From Imperialibacter sp. EC-SDR9 (GTDB lineage: Bacteria; Bacteroidota; Bacteroidia; Cytophagales; Cyclobacteriaceae), in the NCBI RefSeq assembly GCF_902498805.1, contig NZ_LR701584.1:124001-188000 (forward strand): a stretch of DNA of 64,000 nucleotides. The letters are read 5' to 3'. The translations under genes and the position numbers were made by a program. Below the pieces are notes generated by a model. The model searched no databases. It was given only the letters and a program-made list of their open reading frames with translations, and was not told the origin of the DNA. Shown in pieces: positions 35,785 through 43,106 of this stretch (its first letter is position 1; each line of letters opens with the position of its first letter).

Positions 35785-36468
35785 ATGGTACTCCGCCGTC
35801 ATTTTCTCAAAAAAACAGCCGCCGGGTTGGTAACCATCCCGGCCATCCTTCCTATGCTCAGTTGTGAAACCAAAGCTGAAAATGCTGAGGCTGATTACAA
35901 TTGCATACTTACACCGCAACAAACTTCGGGCCCTTTCTATTTCGACACAAAACTAAAACGGAGCAATATCACTGAAAACCGACCAGGGCTCTCTCTTGCT
36001 TTCAAAGTGCGGGTAGTGAACGTAAAGGACTGCACTCCTATTGCCAATGCCGTAGTCGACATCTGGCATTCTGATAAAGATGGTTTGTATTCGGGTTACC
36101 CACGCCAGGGCGAAAAGCGAATTGACACGACAGGCGAAACCTTCTGCCGTGGCCACCAGACAACCAACGCCGAAGGAGAGGCTTCCTTCGTCACAATGTT
36201 TCCGGGCTGGTACCCGGGCCGGGCACCTCATATTCACTTCAAAGTGTATATGGCGGGCAATAGTTTTGTCACCTCACAAATGTATCCACCCTGGGATATT
36301 GCCAAGGAAGTCTACGAATCACGTCTCTACGCCTTCAGGGGACAAAGCCCCACTACCTATACCAACGACGGTGTACTCCGCTCTTCCGACCTTGAAAAGC
36401 TAACGCTTCCATTGGAAAAAGAAGGAGAAGGATTCAAAGGGACGTTTGTGGTTGGGGTAAAAGCGTAG
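35785..36468 (+). CDS. intradiol ring-cleavage dioxygenase-like Tat lipoprotein
   Basis: A protein of 227 residues. The leader MVLRRHFLKKTAAG is twin-arginine, and LPMLSC puts a lipidation Cys at 27. The family core is TPQQTSGPFYFD, then PIANAVVDIWHSDKDGLYSGY and WYPGRAPHIHFKV. Fe(III) ligands are Y102, Y143, H149 and H151, all present. Classic members cleave catechol or protocatechuate in the cytoplasm, but here the protein is predicted exported and no aromatic pathway gene is near, so the substrate is open. It is set between two repeat regions. Confidence 0.88.
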   Translation: MVLRRHFLKKTAAGLVTIPAILPMLSCETKAENAEADYNCILTPQQTSGPFYFDTKLKRSNITENRPGLSLAFKVRVVNVKDCTPIANAVVDIWHSDKDGLYSGYPRQGEKRIDTTGETFCRGHQTTNAEGEASFVTMFPGWYPGRAPHIHFKVYMAGNSFVTSQMYPPWDIAKEVYESRLYAFRGQSPTTYTNDGVLRSSDLEKLTLPLEKEGEGFKGTFVVGVKA

Positions 36469-36682
36469 GGACAAGAGTCGGAAGACCGGAGACCGAAGCA
36501 GGCGTCGGTGCGATAGCTCTGGCCTATTGCGGCTGGGCCGTCAGACTCCCGTAAACAAAAATACAATCATAGAAAGCAAGGCTGCTCAAACCTCAAATTA
36601 GAAATTTCAAATACCTTCAATTGGTAATCCCTAAATCCCTACTTTCGCATCGTTAAATACTCAGATTTTCAACCTCTCGCCC
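36469..36682. repeat. dispersed intergenic repeat, copy C
   Basis: GGAAGACCGGAGACCGAAG at 36480-36498 and GTGCGATAGCTCTGGCCT at 36508-36525 match copy B in the same order. An AT-rich CTCAAATTAGAAATTTCAAAT-like tract follows near 36590 as in copy A. It has no gene. Confidence 0.45.
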
Positions 36683-37291
36683 ATGTCCTCCAACAACAAC
36701 ATCTTCGCCTTCTGGTCCTGGTTTGAAGACAACCTCGGCCGCATCCGCACCGTGCTGCTTAACCCCTCCCACCCTGATCGTGAATACGTAGTTAGCTCCC
36801 TTGACCAACACATCCTGGCGATTGGCACCTTCACATGGGACATCGAGAAAGGCATGCACCGTCCCTGGAGCCTGACCATCTCCCCCAATGGCGACCCCGA
36901 GCTGCTGGAGCAAACCAAAGCCATTGTGGAGCAGGCACCCGAGCTCGCCGACTGGGAGTTTTACCCAGCACACCAACCAAAGAAGCAAGACTTTGCCTTC
37001 ACAGTGTACGACGAGGAAATGAACCAACAGCCCGTGGATGCCAATCCATGGCACTATGTGCTGATACCGGCGAGTGGCAGGCAGCACACCCTGCTCATAG
37101 AGGCAGGCAACTGCCCACATCTCGACGACAATACCCTTTATGCTGCTGTCAACCACCTGGTGACCTGCCTGCTGGGCGAAGAAACCAAAATCCACCGCAT
37201 TGCCGACATAGAAATAGTAGACGAGCTCGACGAAGAGCACCATAAGGCGGCGAAACCAATTGTGCAGCTAGGGCTGGGGGTATCGGAATAA
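36683..37291 (+). CDS. conserved-looking protein of unknown function
   Basis: A protein of 202 residues, cytoplasmic, without TM or signal sequence. It is rich in Trp and acidic residues (FAFWSWFEDN; WDIEKGMHRPWSLTI; ADWEFYPAHQPKKQDF). The pattern suggests an alpha/beta fold like small DUFs that read or bind charged ligands, but I cannot assign a family. Codon use looks normal, and the opposite-strand ORF of similar size is a shadow. Its TAA stop is the first three bases of an inverted repeat shared with the convergent DinB-like gene. Confidence 0.72.
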   Translation: MSSNNNIFAFWSWFEDNLGRIRTVLLNPSHPDREYVVSSLDQHILAIGTFTWDIEKGMHRPWSLTISPNGDPELLEQTKAIVEQAPELADWEFYPAHQPKKQDFAFTVYDEEMNQQPVDANPWHYVLIPASGRQHTLLIEAGNCPHLDDNTLYAAVNHLVTCLLGEETKIHRIADIEIVDELDEEHHKAAKPIVQLGLGVSE

Positions 37292-37400
37292 AGAGGTTAC
37301 TCTGCCCCCAAGAAAGTAATAACCTCTTTAATCTTCGAAGAAGATAAGTCAAAAAACTAAAGAGATTACATCTGCTGGAGCGAAGAGAGTAACCTCTTTA
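37289..37400. terminator. four-part inverted repeat shared by convergent genes
   Basis: TAAAGAGGTTA (37289-37299), TAACCTCTTTA (37320-37330), TAAAGAGATTA (37358-37368) and TAACCTCTTTA (37390-37400) alternate in direction, giving two stem-loops or one longer one. The first copy begins with the stop codon of the plus gene, and the last contains the stop of the minus gene. A role as bidirectional terminator is likely. Confidence 0.6.
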
Positions 37401-37985
37401 GTCAAACTTCTTCCCTTCCAGCACGCCCACACCTTTAGGCAATGGATTGCCGGATGAACGCCTGAATGTAACCACCTGGCCTACATGCCACAAGGCGTCA
37501 GCAATAGGGCCGTTGATTACATTCCAAAACGGATATACCTGCGCTTTGTCTCCACTGCCAAACACCATCTGGTAGCTTTCCAAATCGGCGGCGCTGCTGG
37601 TCAGCAGTTTTTGGCTGGCCTCCTGAATATTAAGCAACGTAGCCTTGCGCAACGCCTCGAAAGTTTCGGGCGCAGGCTCTCCGCCAACGTTGGGTTGCTT
37701 GCGGGTGGCATTCACAATCACCTGACTGAGGCCGTGAATGTGCTTTACAGTAGCCATACTGCTGCGAGCCTCGTCGCCGGGGCTCCAGGCCAGGTCCTCA
37801 GCACGCAGCCCTTCGGTAGCCCAGTAGTAGCGAAAACCAAGGCCGTCTACCATACGAGCTGCTACTGTGCCAGGGCCATAGGAAGCCGGGTAGTCTGGTA
37901 TTTGATAGTATGGGAGGTTGGAGGTTTGTGCATTTAGCGCCAGCGACACAAAGGCAAGACCGCAGAAGAGTAAGGTTTTTAACAT
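37398..37985 (-). CDS. DinB-like secreted protein
   Basis: A protein of 195 residues. A Sec signal ends at ALNAQTS. The mature region is a four-helix DinB/YfiT-type bundle (KHIHGLSQVIVNATRKQP, PFWNVINGPIADALWHVGQV). Putative metal-binding His residues are in the first and last motifs (HIH, LWHVGQ). DinB-superfamily proteins are metal-binding, some act as thiol transferases, and exported members are common in Bacteroidota; the substrate is unknown. It is convergent with the 202-residue gene and shares its terminator repeats. Confidence 0.8.
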   Translation of the reverse strand: MLKTLLFCGLAFVSLALNAQTSNLPYYQIPDYPASYGPGTVAARMVDGLGFRYYWATEGLRAEDLAWSPGDEARSSMATVKHIHGLSQVIVNATRKQPNVGGEPAPETFEALRKATLLNIQEASQKLLTSSAADLESYQMVFGSGDKAQVYPFWNVINGPIADALWHVGQVVTFRRSSGNPLPKGVGVLEGKKFD

Positions 37986-38197
37986 GTTATTGAGTTTTTG
38001 ATAAAGCCAAAAGTAAGAATTCGTTTTTTTTTCTGGCTGGCTATCTCAGAAATTACCATGAAGGATGGAAAAGCGTACCAAGTCAAAATACCGGCGACTG
38101 CACATGTCCGACTGGCGGTGGGAGGAGTGTGAACGCCAAGCGGAATATACCAGTAGCGTCGGCTTGAAATGAGCAGAGTAGCTCCATACAAAGGGTC

Positions 38198-38226
38198 AAA
38201 AAAGCCACCGAAACTCTCCGGTGGCT
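38198..38226 (-). terminator. Rho-independent terminator after pyk
   Basis: Reading the minus strand, GCCACCG and CGGTGGC form a stem with an eight-base loop, followed by TTTTTT. It lies 27 bases after the pyruvate kinase stop. Confidence 0.8.
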
Positions 38227-38252
38227 CTCACATCATCTATTAACAATCAATA

Positions 38253-39689
38253 TTACTCGATTACATCCACCTTCATCATGTTGGTGCGGTTTTCCCAGTG
38301 GTGCGGCTGTGAGCCAGTGTATACCACGGTATCTCCTTTGTGCAGGAATCCCTTGTCTATAAGAATGTCTTCCAGGTGCTTCAATGTTTCTTCAGCGCCA
38401 ACCCTTTGGTTATAATAAAACCCACGGATACCCCAAACAAGATTCATGGTATTCAAGATCTTTCGGTCATCAGTGAAGATAAAGATATTCGCCTTTGGCC
38501 TGTGCGACGATAGTCTGAAACCCGTGTATCCCGATTTTGTCATTCCCAAAATAGCTTTGGCATCGATGTTGGCGCTCAAACGTGCGGCAGCTCTTACCAG
38601 CTTGTCGTTCACAAGTGTGGCAGAGTCGTCGTTGCTTTCAGAGAACTTATTGAACATTACGTCGGTGCCCTGCTCAATGGAGGTGATGATCTTCACCATG
38701 CTTTTTACCGACTGCACCGGAAATTTGCCTGAAGCTGACTCTGCACTTAGCATCACCGTGTCAGCACCATCCATTACGGCATTGGCCACGTCGTTCGCCT
38801 CGGCCCTGGTAGGCCTTGGGTTTTCAATCATGCTTTCCATCATTTGCGTGGCAATAATCACGGGCTTTGCCGCCTTGTTGCACTTGCTCACCATCATCTT
38901 CTGGGCTAACGGTACGTCTTCCATAGGAATCTCCACGCCGAGGTCGCCACGTGCCACCATCAGGCCATCGGCCGCTTCGATAATAGCGTCTATATTTTTG
39001 AGCGCTTCCGGCTTTTCAATCTTGGCGATGATCCGAGAAGTGCCGCCTTTCCTCCTTATCTTTTCTTTCAGGTCAAGTACATCCTCCGCTTTCCGAACAA
39101 ATGAAAGTGCTATCCAGTCAACCTCATGCTCCAAACCAAAATACAAATCCTCCTCATCCTTTTCAGTCAGCGACGGGGCGGACACTGGCGTATTAGGCAA
39201 GTTGATGCCTTTTTTTGACTTCAAAATGCCACCGTATACTACCTGACACTTCACTTCGTCGCTGGAAGTAGCCAACACTTTCAGCTCCAGGTTGCCGTCG
39301 TCGATAAGGATAGAGTCGCCAATGCTTACATCGGTGCAAATACCGGCGTAAGTGGTGCTGATAATTTGTGCATTGCCAACCAGCTTTCGTGTGGTGATAA
39401 TGATTTCCTGACCCGGCACAATTTCTACGCCCCCATTCTCCATATCACGGGTACGAATCTTAGGCCCCTGAAGATCTTGCAGCAACGCCACGTGCGTACC
39501 CATTTCCTCGTTGAGTTCCCTTACCAGCTTAATGACCTTAAGGTGGTCTTCATGCGAACCGTGGGAAAAGTTGAGACGAAAAACATCTACCCCCGTCTGA
39601 ATAAGGCTTTTCAGCATTTCCTTGCTATTAGAGGCAGGCCCTACGGTGGCTATGATTTTCGTCTTATTAAAAATTGGTGAGCTTTCCAT
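38253..39689 (-). CDS. pyk: pyruvate kinase
   Basis: A protein of 478 residues, the normal length. KIIATVGPASNS at the N-terminus, RLNFSHGSHEDH, the active-site IAKIEKPEAL with its Lys, and VARGDLGVEIP and ATQMMESM are all present. It transfers phosphate from phosphoenolpyruvate to ADP in glycolysis. It is encoded after the IPExxxVDY gene with a five-base gap, an arrangement conserved in Bacteroidota, and ends at a clear terminator. There is nothing unusual. Confidence 0.98.
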   Translation of the reverse strand: MESSPIFNKTKIIATVGPASNSKEMLKSLIQTGVDVFRLNFSHGSHEDHLKVIKLVRELNEEMGTHVALLQDLQGPKIRTRDMENGGVEIVPGQEIIITTRKLVGNAQIISTTYAGICTDVSIGDSILIDDGNLELKVLATSSDEVKCQVVYGGILKSKKGINLPNTPVSAPSLTEKDEEDLYFGLEHEVDWIALSFVRKAEDVLDLKEKIRRKGGTSRIIAKIEKPEALKNIDAIIEAADGLMVARGDLGVEIPMEDVPLAQKMMVSKCNKAAKPVIIATQMMESMIENPRPTRAEANDVANAVMDGADTVMLSAESASGKFPVQSVKSMVKIITSIEQGTDVMFNKFSESNDDSATLVNDKLVRAAARLSANIDAKAILGMTKSGYTGFRLSSHRPKANIFIFTDDRKILNTMNLVWGIRGFYYNQRVGAEETLKHLEDILIDKGFLHKGDTVVYTGSQPHHWENRTNMMKVDVIE

Positions 39690-39694
39690 GAGTG

Positions 39695-40123
39695 TTATTC
39701 AAATATGAGATTTTCCTTTTCTTTCAGTTTATTGATGTTAATTGAGGCCAGATACTCTACCACGGGTATGCTTTTCAGAGCCGTAAGGGTACCATCAGGA
39801 TCAAAAAATCCGCCGTCGTCATTAATCATTATGAGATAATCGAAGTGAGCCAGCTCAGCTAGTAAAAAGCCGGATTTTCCGGCACCTGCCAGGCTCTTAT
39901 TCTTAAGGAGCCGAAAAGTACTGTATTCCGTTTTAAATAAAAAGTGTGAAATGGTGATTTCACGATCATTGAGAAATTCCACACTGAGTTCCTGCTGTTT
40001 TACCAGTCTCACACCAAGCGCACTATTAATATGCCAGGCAAGCTTATACTCCCTGGCTGAAGTGGCCAGGCCAAGTAGCGTGAAGTCATAATTGTACTCA
40101 ATATGTAACTTTTTGCTCTTCAC
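39695..40123 (-). CDS. IPExxxVDY family protein
   Basis: A protein of 142 residues. The naming motif appears as IPVVEYL near residues 119-125, a variant of IPExxxVDY, in a small alpha/beta protein of unknown role found in Bacteroidota next to pyruvate kinase. It has no signal or membrane segment. It starts the pyk operon and is divergent from acpP across about 540 bases. Confidence 0.88.
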   Translation of the reverse strand: MKSKKLHIEYNYDFTLLGLATSAREYKLAWHINSALGVRLVKQQELSVEFLNDREITISHFLFKTEYSTFRLLKNKSLAGAGKSGFLLAELAHFDYLIMINDDGGFFDPDGTLTALKSIPVVEYLASININKLKEKENLIFE

Positions 40124-40599
40124 CTGTGGCTTCCGGAATTTTGGTCATTTCTATTCGGCATCACCTCTTCGGCCCAGCCTGTGAGTATAGCGCACATTTC
40201 ACTATAATGTGACAGGCGGCGGAGCGTTTACCAACACAAAGTTAGCGTTATTGCGGTAGCCATAAAGGCAAAAAGGGCAAATTCAACGTCGAAAAAACAC
40301 CGGCTGTCAAATCTTTTTTACTCCCTGAGGGTAATCAATGGCGCACCGCCCCATTCGAAACTAGCAGCATGCATACCAGGCAAAGGAAGCAACAAGAGGA
40401 AGCAACCTGCAACACTCCAACAATTCTCCAGCTTGCTAAAGTATCGCTTTAAGGCACCTTCAGGCTATTAAAGCAATGTTTCCCCCAGGCTTGCGCACTC
40501 ACTTTTAAGTTCAGGTAACCCATTCATTTTCAGCCCCAAAAAGCCCTTTCCGAACCGTTTTTTGCTATCTTTAGCTAAAATTAAGATTGAACGAATTTG
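40124..40599. other. divergent intergenic region upstream of acpP
   Basis: About 480 bases between the IPExxxVDY gene and the acpP promoter. No ORF with normal codon use, RNA gene or strong repeat is seen. It must hold the promoter of the pyk operon, which I cannot place. Confidence 0.45.
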
Positions 40600-40631
40600 T
40601 TTGACATTATTGGGGAATATCTATTTCTTTG
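40600..40631 (+). promoter_or_regulatory. probable acpP promoter
   Basis: TTTG at 40600-40603 and TTTCTTTG at 40624-40631 are 20 bases apart; the -7 box has one mismatch to TAnnTTTG. The start would be near 40638, 25 bases before the ATG. A strong promoter is expected for this abundant protein. Confidence 0.5.
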
Positions 40632-40662
40632 CAGTGTTTTTTACTAACTAAACATTAAAAAA

Positions 40663-40899
40663 ATGTCTGAAATTGCACAAAAAGTTAAGGCTATCATCGT
40701 GGATAAGCTTGGGGTAGAAGAGTCTGAAGTTACTCCTGAGGCAAGCTTCACCAACGACTTGGGTGCTGATTCTCTTGACACAGTAGAACTTATCATGGAG
40801 TTCGAAAAGGAGTTCAATATTTCTATTCCTGATGATCAAGCCGAAAATATCACCACTGTAGGACAAGCAATTACATATCTCGAAGAAAACGCAAAATAA
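40663..40899 (+). CDS. acpP: acyl carrier protein
   Basis: A protein of 78 residues. The 4'-phosphopantetheine site is S37 in [11 protein letters not shown]. It carries growing acyl chains in fatty-acid synthesis. It is followed by fabF after 25 bases and rnc, a standard Bacteroidota order. The ATG at 40663 follows an A-rich leader (ATTAAAAAA) in place of a Shine-Dalgarno site, common for highly expressed genes in this phylum. Confidence 0.98.
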   Translation: MSEIAQKVKAIIVDKLGVEESEVTPEASFTNDLGADSLDTVELIMEFEKEFNISIPDDQAENITTVGQAITYLEENAK

Positions 40900-40924
40900 A
40901 TCTCAACCCGGCGGACACCCTTTT

Positions 40925-42178
40925 ATGAATGGCAGAAGAGTAGTAGTTACAGGTCTTGGAGCGCTTACCCCCATCGGCAATAACCTCGAAGAATATTGGA
41001 AAGGACTTTCCAATGGAGTAAGTGGTGCGGCCCCTATTACCCGGTTTGATGCCGAAAAATTCAGAACAAAGTTCGCCTGCGAGGTAAAAAACTATGATCC
41101 TCTCAATCATTTTGATAGAAAGGATGCAAGAAAGATGGACCCCTTCACTCAGTATGCACTTATAGTGAGTGAAGAGGCCATCAAACATTCAGGTCTTGAC
41201 CTGGAAAAAGTAGACAAAGATAGGGTTGGGGTGATTTGGGGTGCCGGCATAGGCGGTCTCAAAACCTTTCAGGACGAAGTCACTGATTTTTCACGTGGCG
41301 ATGGAACACCAAGATTCAACCCATTCTTTATCCCCAAAATGATCGCCGACATAGCTGCCGGCTACATTTCCATCACTTATGGTTTTAGAGGGCCCAATTT
41401 CGTAACAGTTTCTGCTTGCGCCTCTGCTACCAACGCCCTCATCGACTCGCTCAATTATATTAAACTAGGCCATGCCGACGTGATTGTTTCCGGCGGTTCT
41501 GAAGCCACAGTGTGTGAAGCGGGTGTGGGCGGATTTAACGCACTTAAGGCTCTTTCTGAGCGCAACGATGACCCTGCCACGGCATCCCGTCCGTTCGACA
41601 AAGATAGGGACGGGTTTGTATTAGGCGAGGGAGGGGCATGCATCATTCTTGAAGAACTGGAGCATGCCAAAGCCCGTGGTGCAAAAATCTACGCTGAGTT
41701 TATTGGCGGCGGCATGTCGTCCGATGCTTACCACATTACTGCTCCGCACCCTGAAGGCTTGGGAGCAAAGAATGTGATGATCAACGCTTTAAGAGATGCC
41801 GGCATCAAAACTACAGACGTAGATTATATCAACGTTCATGGTACCTCTACACCACTTGGCGACAAAGGCGAAACGCTGGCGATAAGAGAAGTGTTTGGAT
41901 CCCATGCCTACAATGTCAACATCAGCTCAACCAAATCCATGACAGGGCACTTACTTGGAGCTGCTGGAGCTATTGAAGCAGTGGCTTCGATCATGGCCAT
42001 TCAACATCAGCTCGTTCCTCCTACCATCAATCACTTCACTGACGACGAAGAGCTGGACAGCAAGCTGAATTTCACATTCAACAAGGCACAGGCACGCAAA
42101 ATCGACATCGCACTAAGCAACACTTTTGGTTTTGGCGGCCACAACACCTCCATCATCTTCCGTAAATACGAGGGATAG
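40925..42178 (+). CDS. fabF: beta-ketoacyl-ACP synthase II
   Basis: A protein of 417 residues, full length. The catalytic Cys is C165 in VSACASATN, and the two active-site His residues are in NVHGTSTPLGDKGE and KSMTGHLLGAAGA. It condenses malonyl-ACP with acyl-ACP in chain elongation. The stop TAG shares its last base with the GTG start of rnc, so translation is coupled. Confidence 0.98.
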   Translation: MNGRRVVVTGLGALTPIGNNLEEYWKGLSNGVSGAAPITRFDAEKFRTKFACEVKNYDPLNHFDRKDARKMDPFTQYALIVSEEAIKHSGLDLEKVDKDRVGVIWGAGIGGLKTFQDEVTDFSRGDGTPRFNPFFIPKMIADIAAGYISITYGFRGPNFVTVSACASATNALIDSLNYIKLGHADVIVSGGSEATVCEAGVGGFNALKALSERNDDPATASRPFDKDRDGFVLGEGGACIILEELEHAKARGAKIYAEFIGGGMSSDAYHITAPHPEGLGAKNVMINALRDAGIKTTDVDYINVHGTSTPLGDKGETLAIREVFGSHAYNVNISSTKSMTGHLLGAAGAIEAVASIMAIQHQLVPPTINHFTDDEELDSKLNFTFNKAQARKIDIALSNTFGFGGHNTSIIFRKYEG

Positions 42179-42921
42179 TGCTGAATCTGGTCAGGCGTCT
42201 CAAGTCATTCTTCACCATTTACACAGAAAAGGAACGCTCCCTAAGCAGAGCTGTTAAAACCATTGTCGGCTATTCCCCGATCAATATCCAGTTATACAGG
42301 CTGTCGGTGATCCATAGTTCTGCTGCCAAAGAAAATAATAACGGTTTCAAGGAATCAAACGAAAGGCTGGAGTACCTTGGGGACGCAGTGCTGGGCATGA
42401 TTGTGGCAGAGTATCTCTTTAATAAATACCCTTTCAAAGACGAGGGCTTCCTCACTGAGATCAGGTCACGCATTGTGAACCGGGAGAGCCTCAATGACCT
42501 TGCGAGAAAGCTGGGCATTGGCGAGATCATAGAATACGAAGGGGGAGGCCGTAACGGTGTAGGTCATAAGTCGATATACGGCGACACCCTGGAGGCACTC
42601 ATTGGCGCTGTGTATCTGGACAGAGGCTACCGGTTCTGCCGAAAGTTTGTCATGAACAAGCTGATGAAAAACCACTTCGATATCCAACACATCGTTCGGA
42701 ACAACCCCAACTATAAAAGCAAGGTCATAGAATGGGCCCAGAAGGAAAACAGGGACATTAGGTTCGAAATTACCGAGCTCAATCAGGACAGTTTTCCCCG
42801 CAAGTTTGAGGCACTTGTAATGGTGGATGAAGAACCCTTCGGCAAAGGGTTTGGGTTGAGCAAGAAAAAAGCAGAACAAGATGCAGCTCAAAAAACTTGT
42901 GAAATGCTAAACCTGCCATAA
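42178..42921 (+). CDS. rnc: ribonuclease III
   Basis: 247 residues from a GTG start that overlaps the fabF stop by one base (TAGTG). The catalytic helix NERLEYLGDAVLGM (61-74) has E65 and D69, and the second acidic site is in GDTLEALIGAVYLD. The C-terminal dsRNA-binding domain ends SKKKAEQDAAQKTCEML. It processes rRNA and other double-stranded RNA. The acpP-fabF-rnc order is conserved. Confidence 0.97.
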   Translation: MLNLVRRLKSFFTIYTEKERSLSRAVKTIVGYSPINIQLYRLSVIHSSAAKENNNGFKESNERLEYLGDAVLGMIVAEYLFNKYPFKDEGFLTEIRSRIVNRESLNDLARKLGIGEIIEYEGGGRNGVGHKSIYGDTLEALIGAVYLDRGYRFCRKFVMNKLMKNHFDIQHIVRNNPNYKSKVIEWAQKENRDIRFEITELNQDSFPRKFEALVMVDEEPFGKGFGLSKKKAEQDAAQKTCEMLNLP

Positions 42922-42977
42922 CTTCGGTTTGTTTTAAGGACGTGTTTGATGAATGAGGGCAGCGAGCTTCACAGGAA

Positions 42978-43045
42978 TGTCATGTTGAGCTTGTCGAAAC
43001 ATAGAATTGGCGTTTGAATCGGTCTTCGACAGGCTCAGACTGACA
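42978..43045. repeat. REP-like imperfect inverted repeat
   Basis: The left arm TGTCATGTTGAGCTTGTCGAA (42978-42998, quoted in part form) pairs with the right arm at 43025-43045 (core TTCGACAGGCTCAG), with about four mismatches over 21 bases and a 26-base loop. The core CTGAGCCTGTCGAAG-type sequence resembles intergenic elements widespread in Bacteroidota genomes. It lies between rnc and nadE. Confidence 0.6.
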
Positions 43046-43106
43046 CTCGTTTTCAATTGATAATCCTCTCCTACCAAACACACCTTATCTGGTACTGAAT
43101 GAACGA

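Noticed and set aside
37979-38191. 70-codon minus-strand ORF upstream of the DinB-like gene's start
   Set aside because: It overlaps the start of that gene and is low in normal codon features; probably intergenic noise, although part of it may be repeat DNA.
38446-39246. 266-codon plus-strand ORF
   Set aside because: Opposite pyruvate kinase; Ser/Ala-rich shadow translation.
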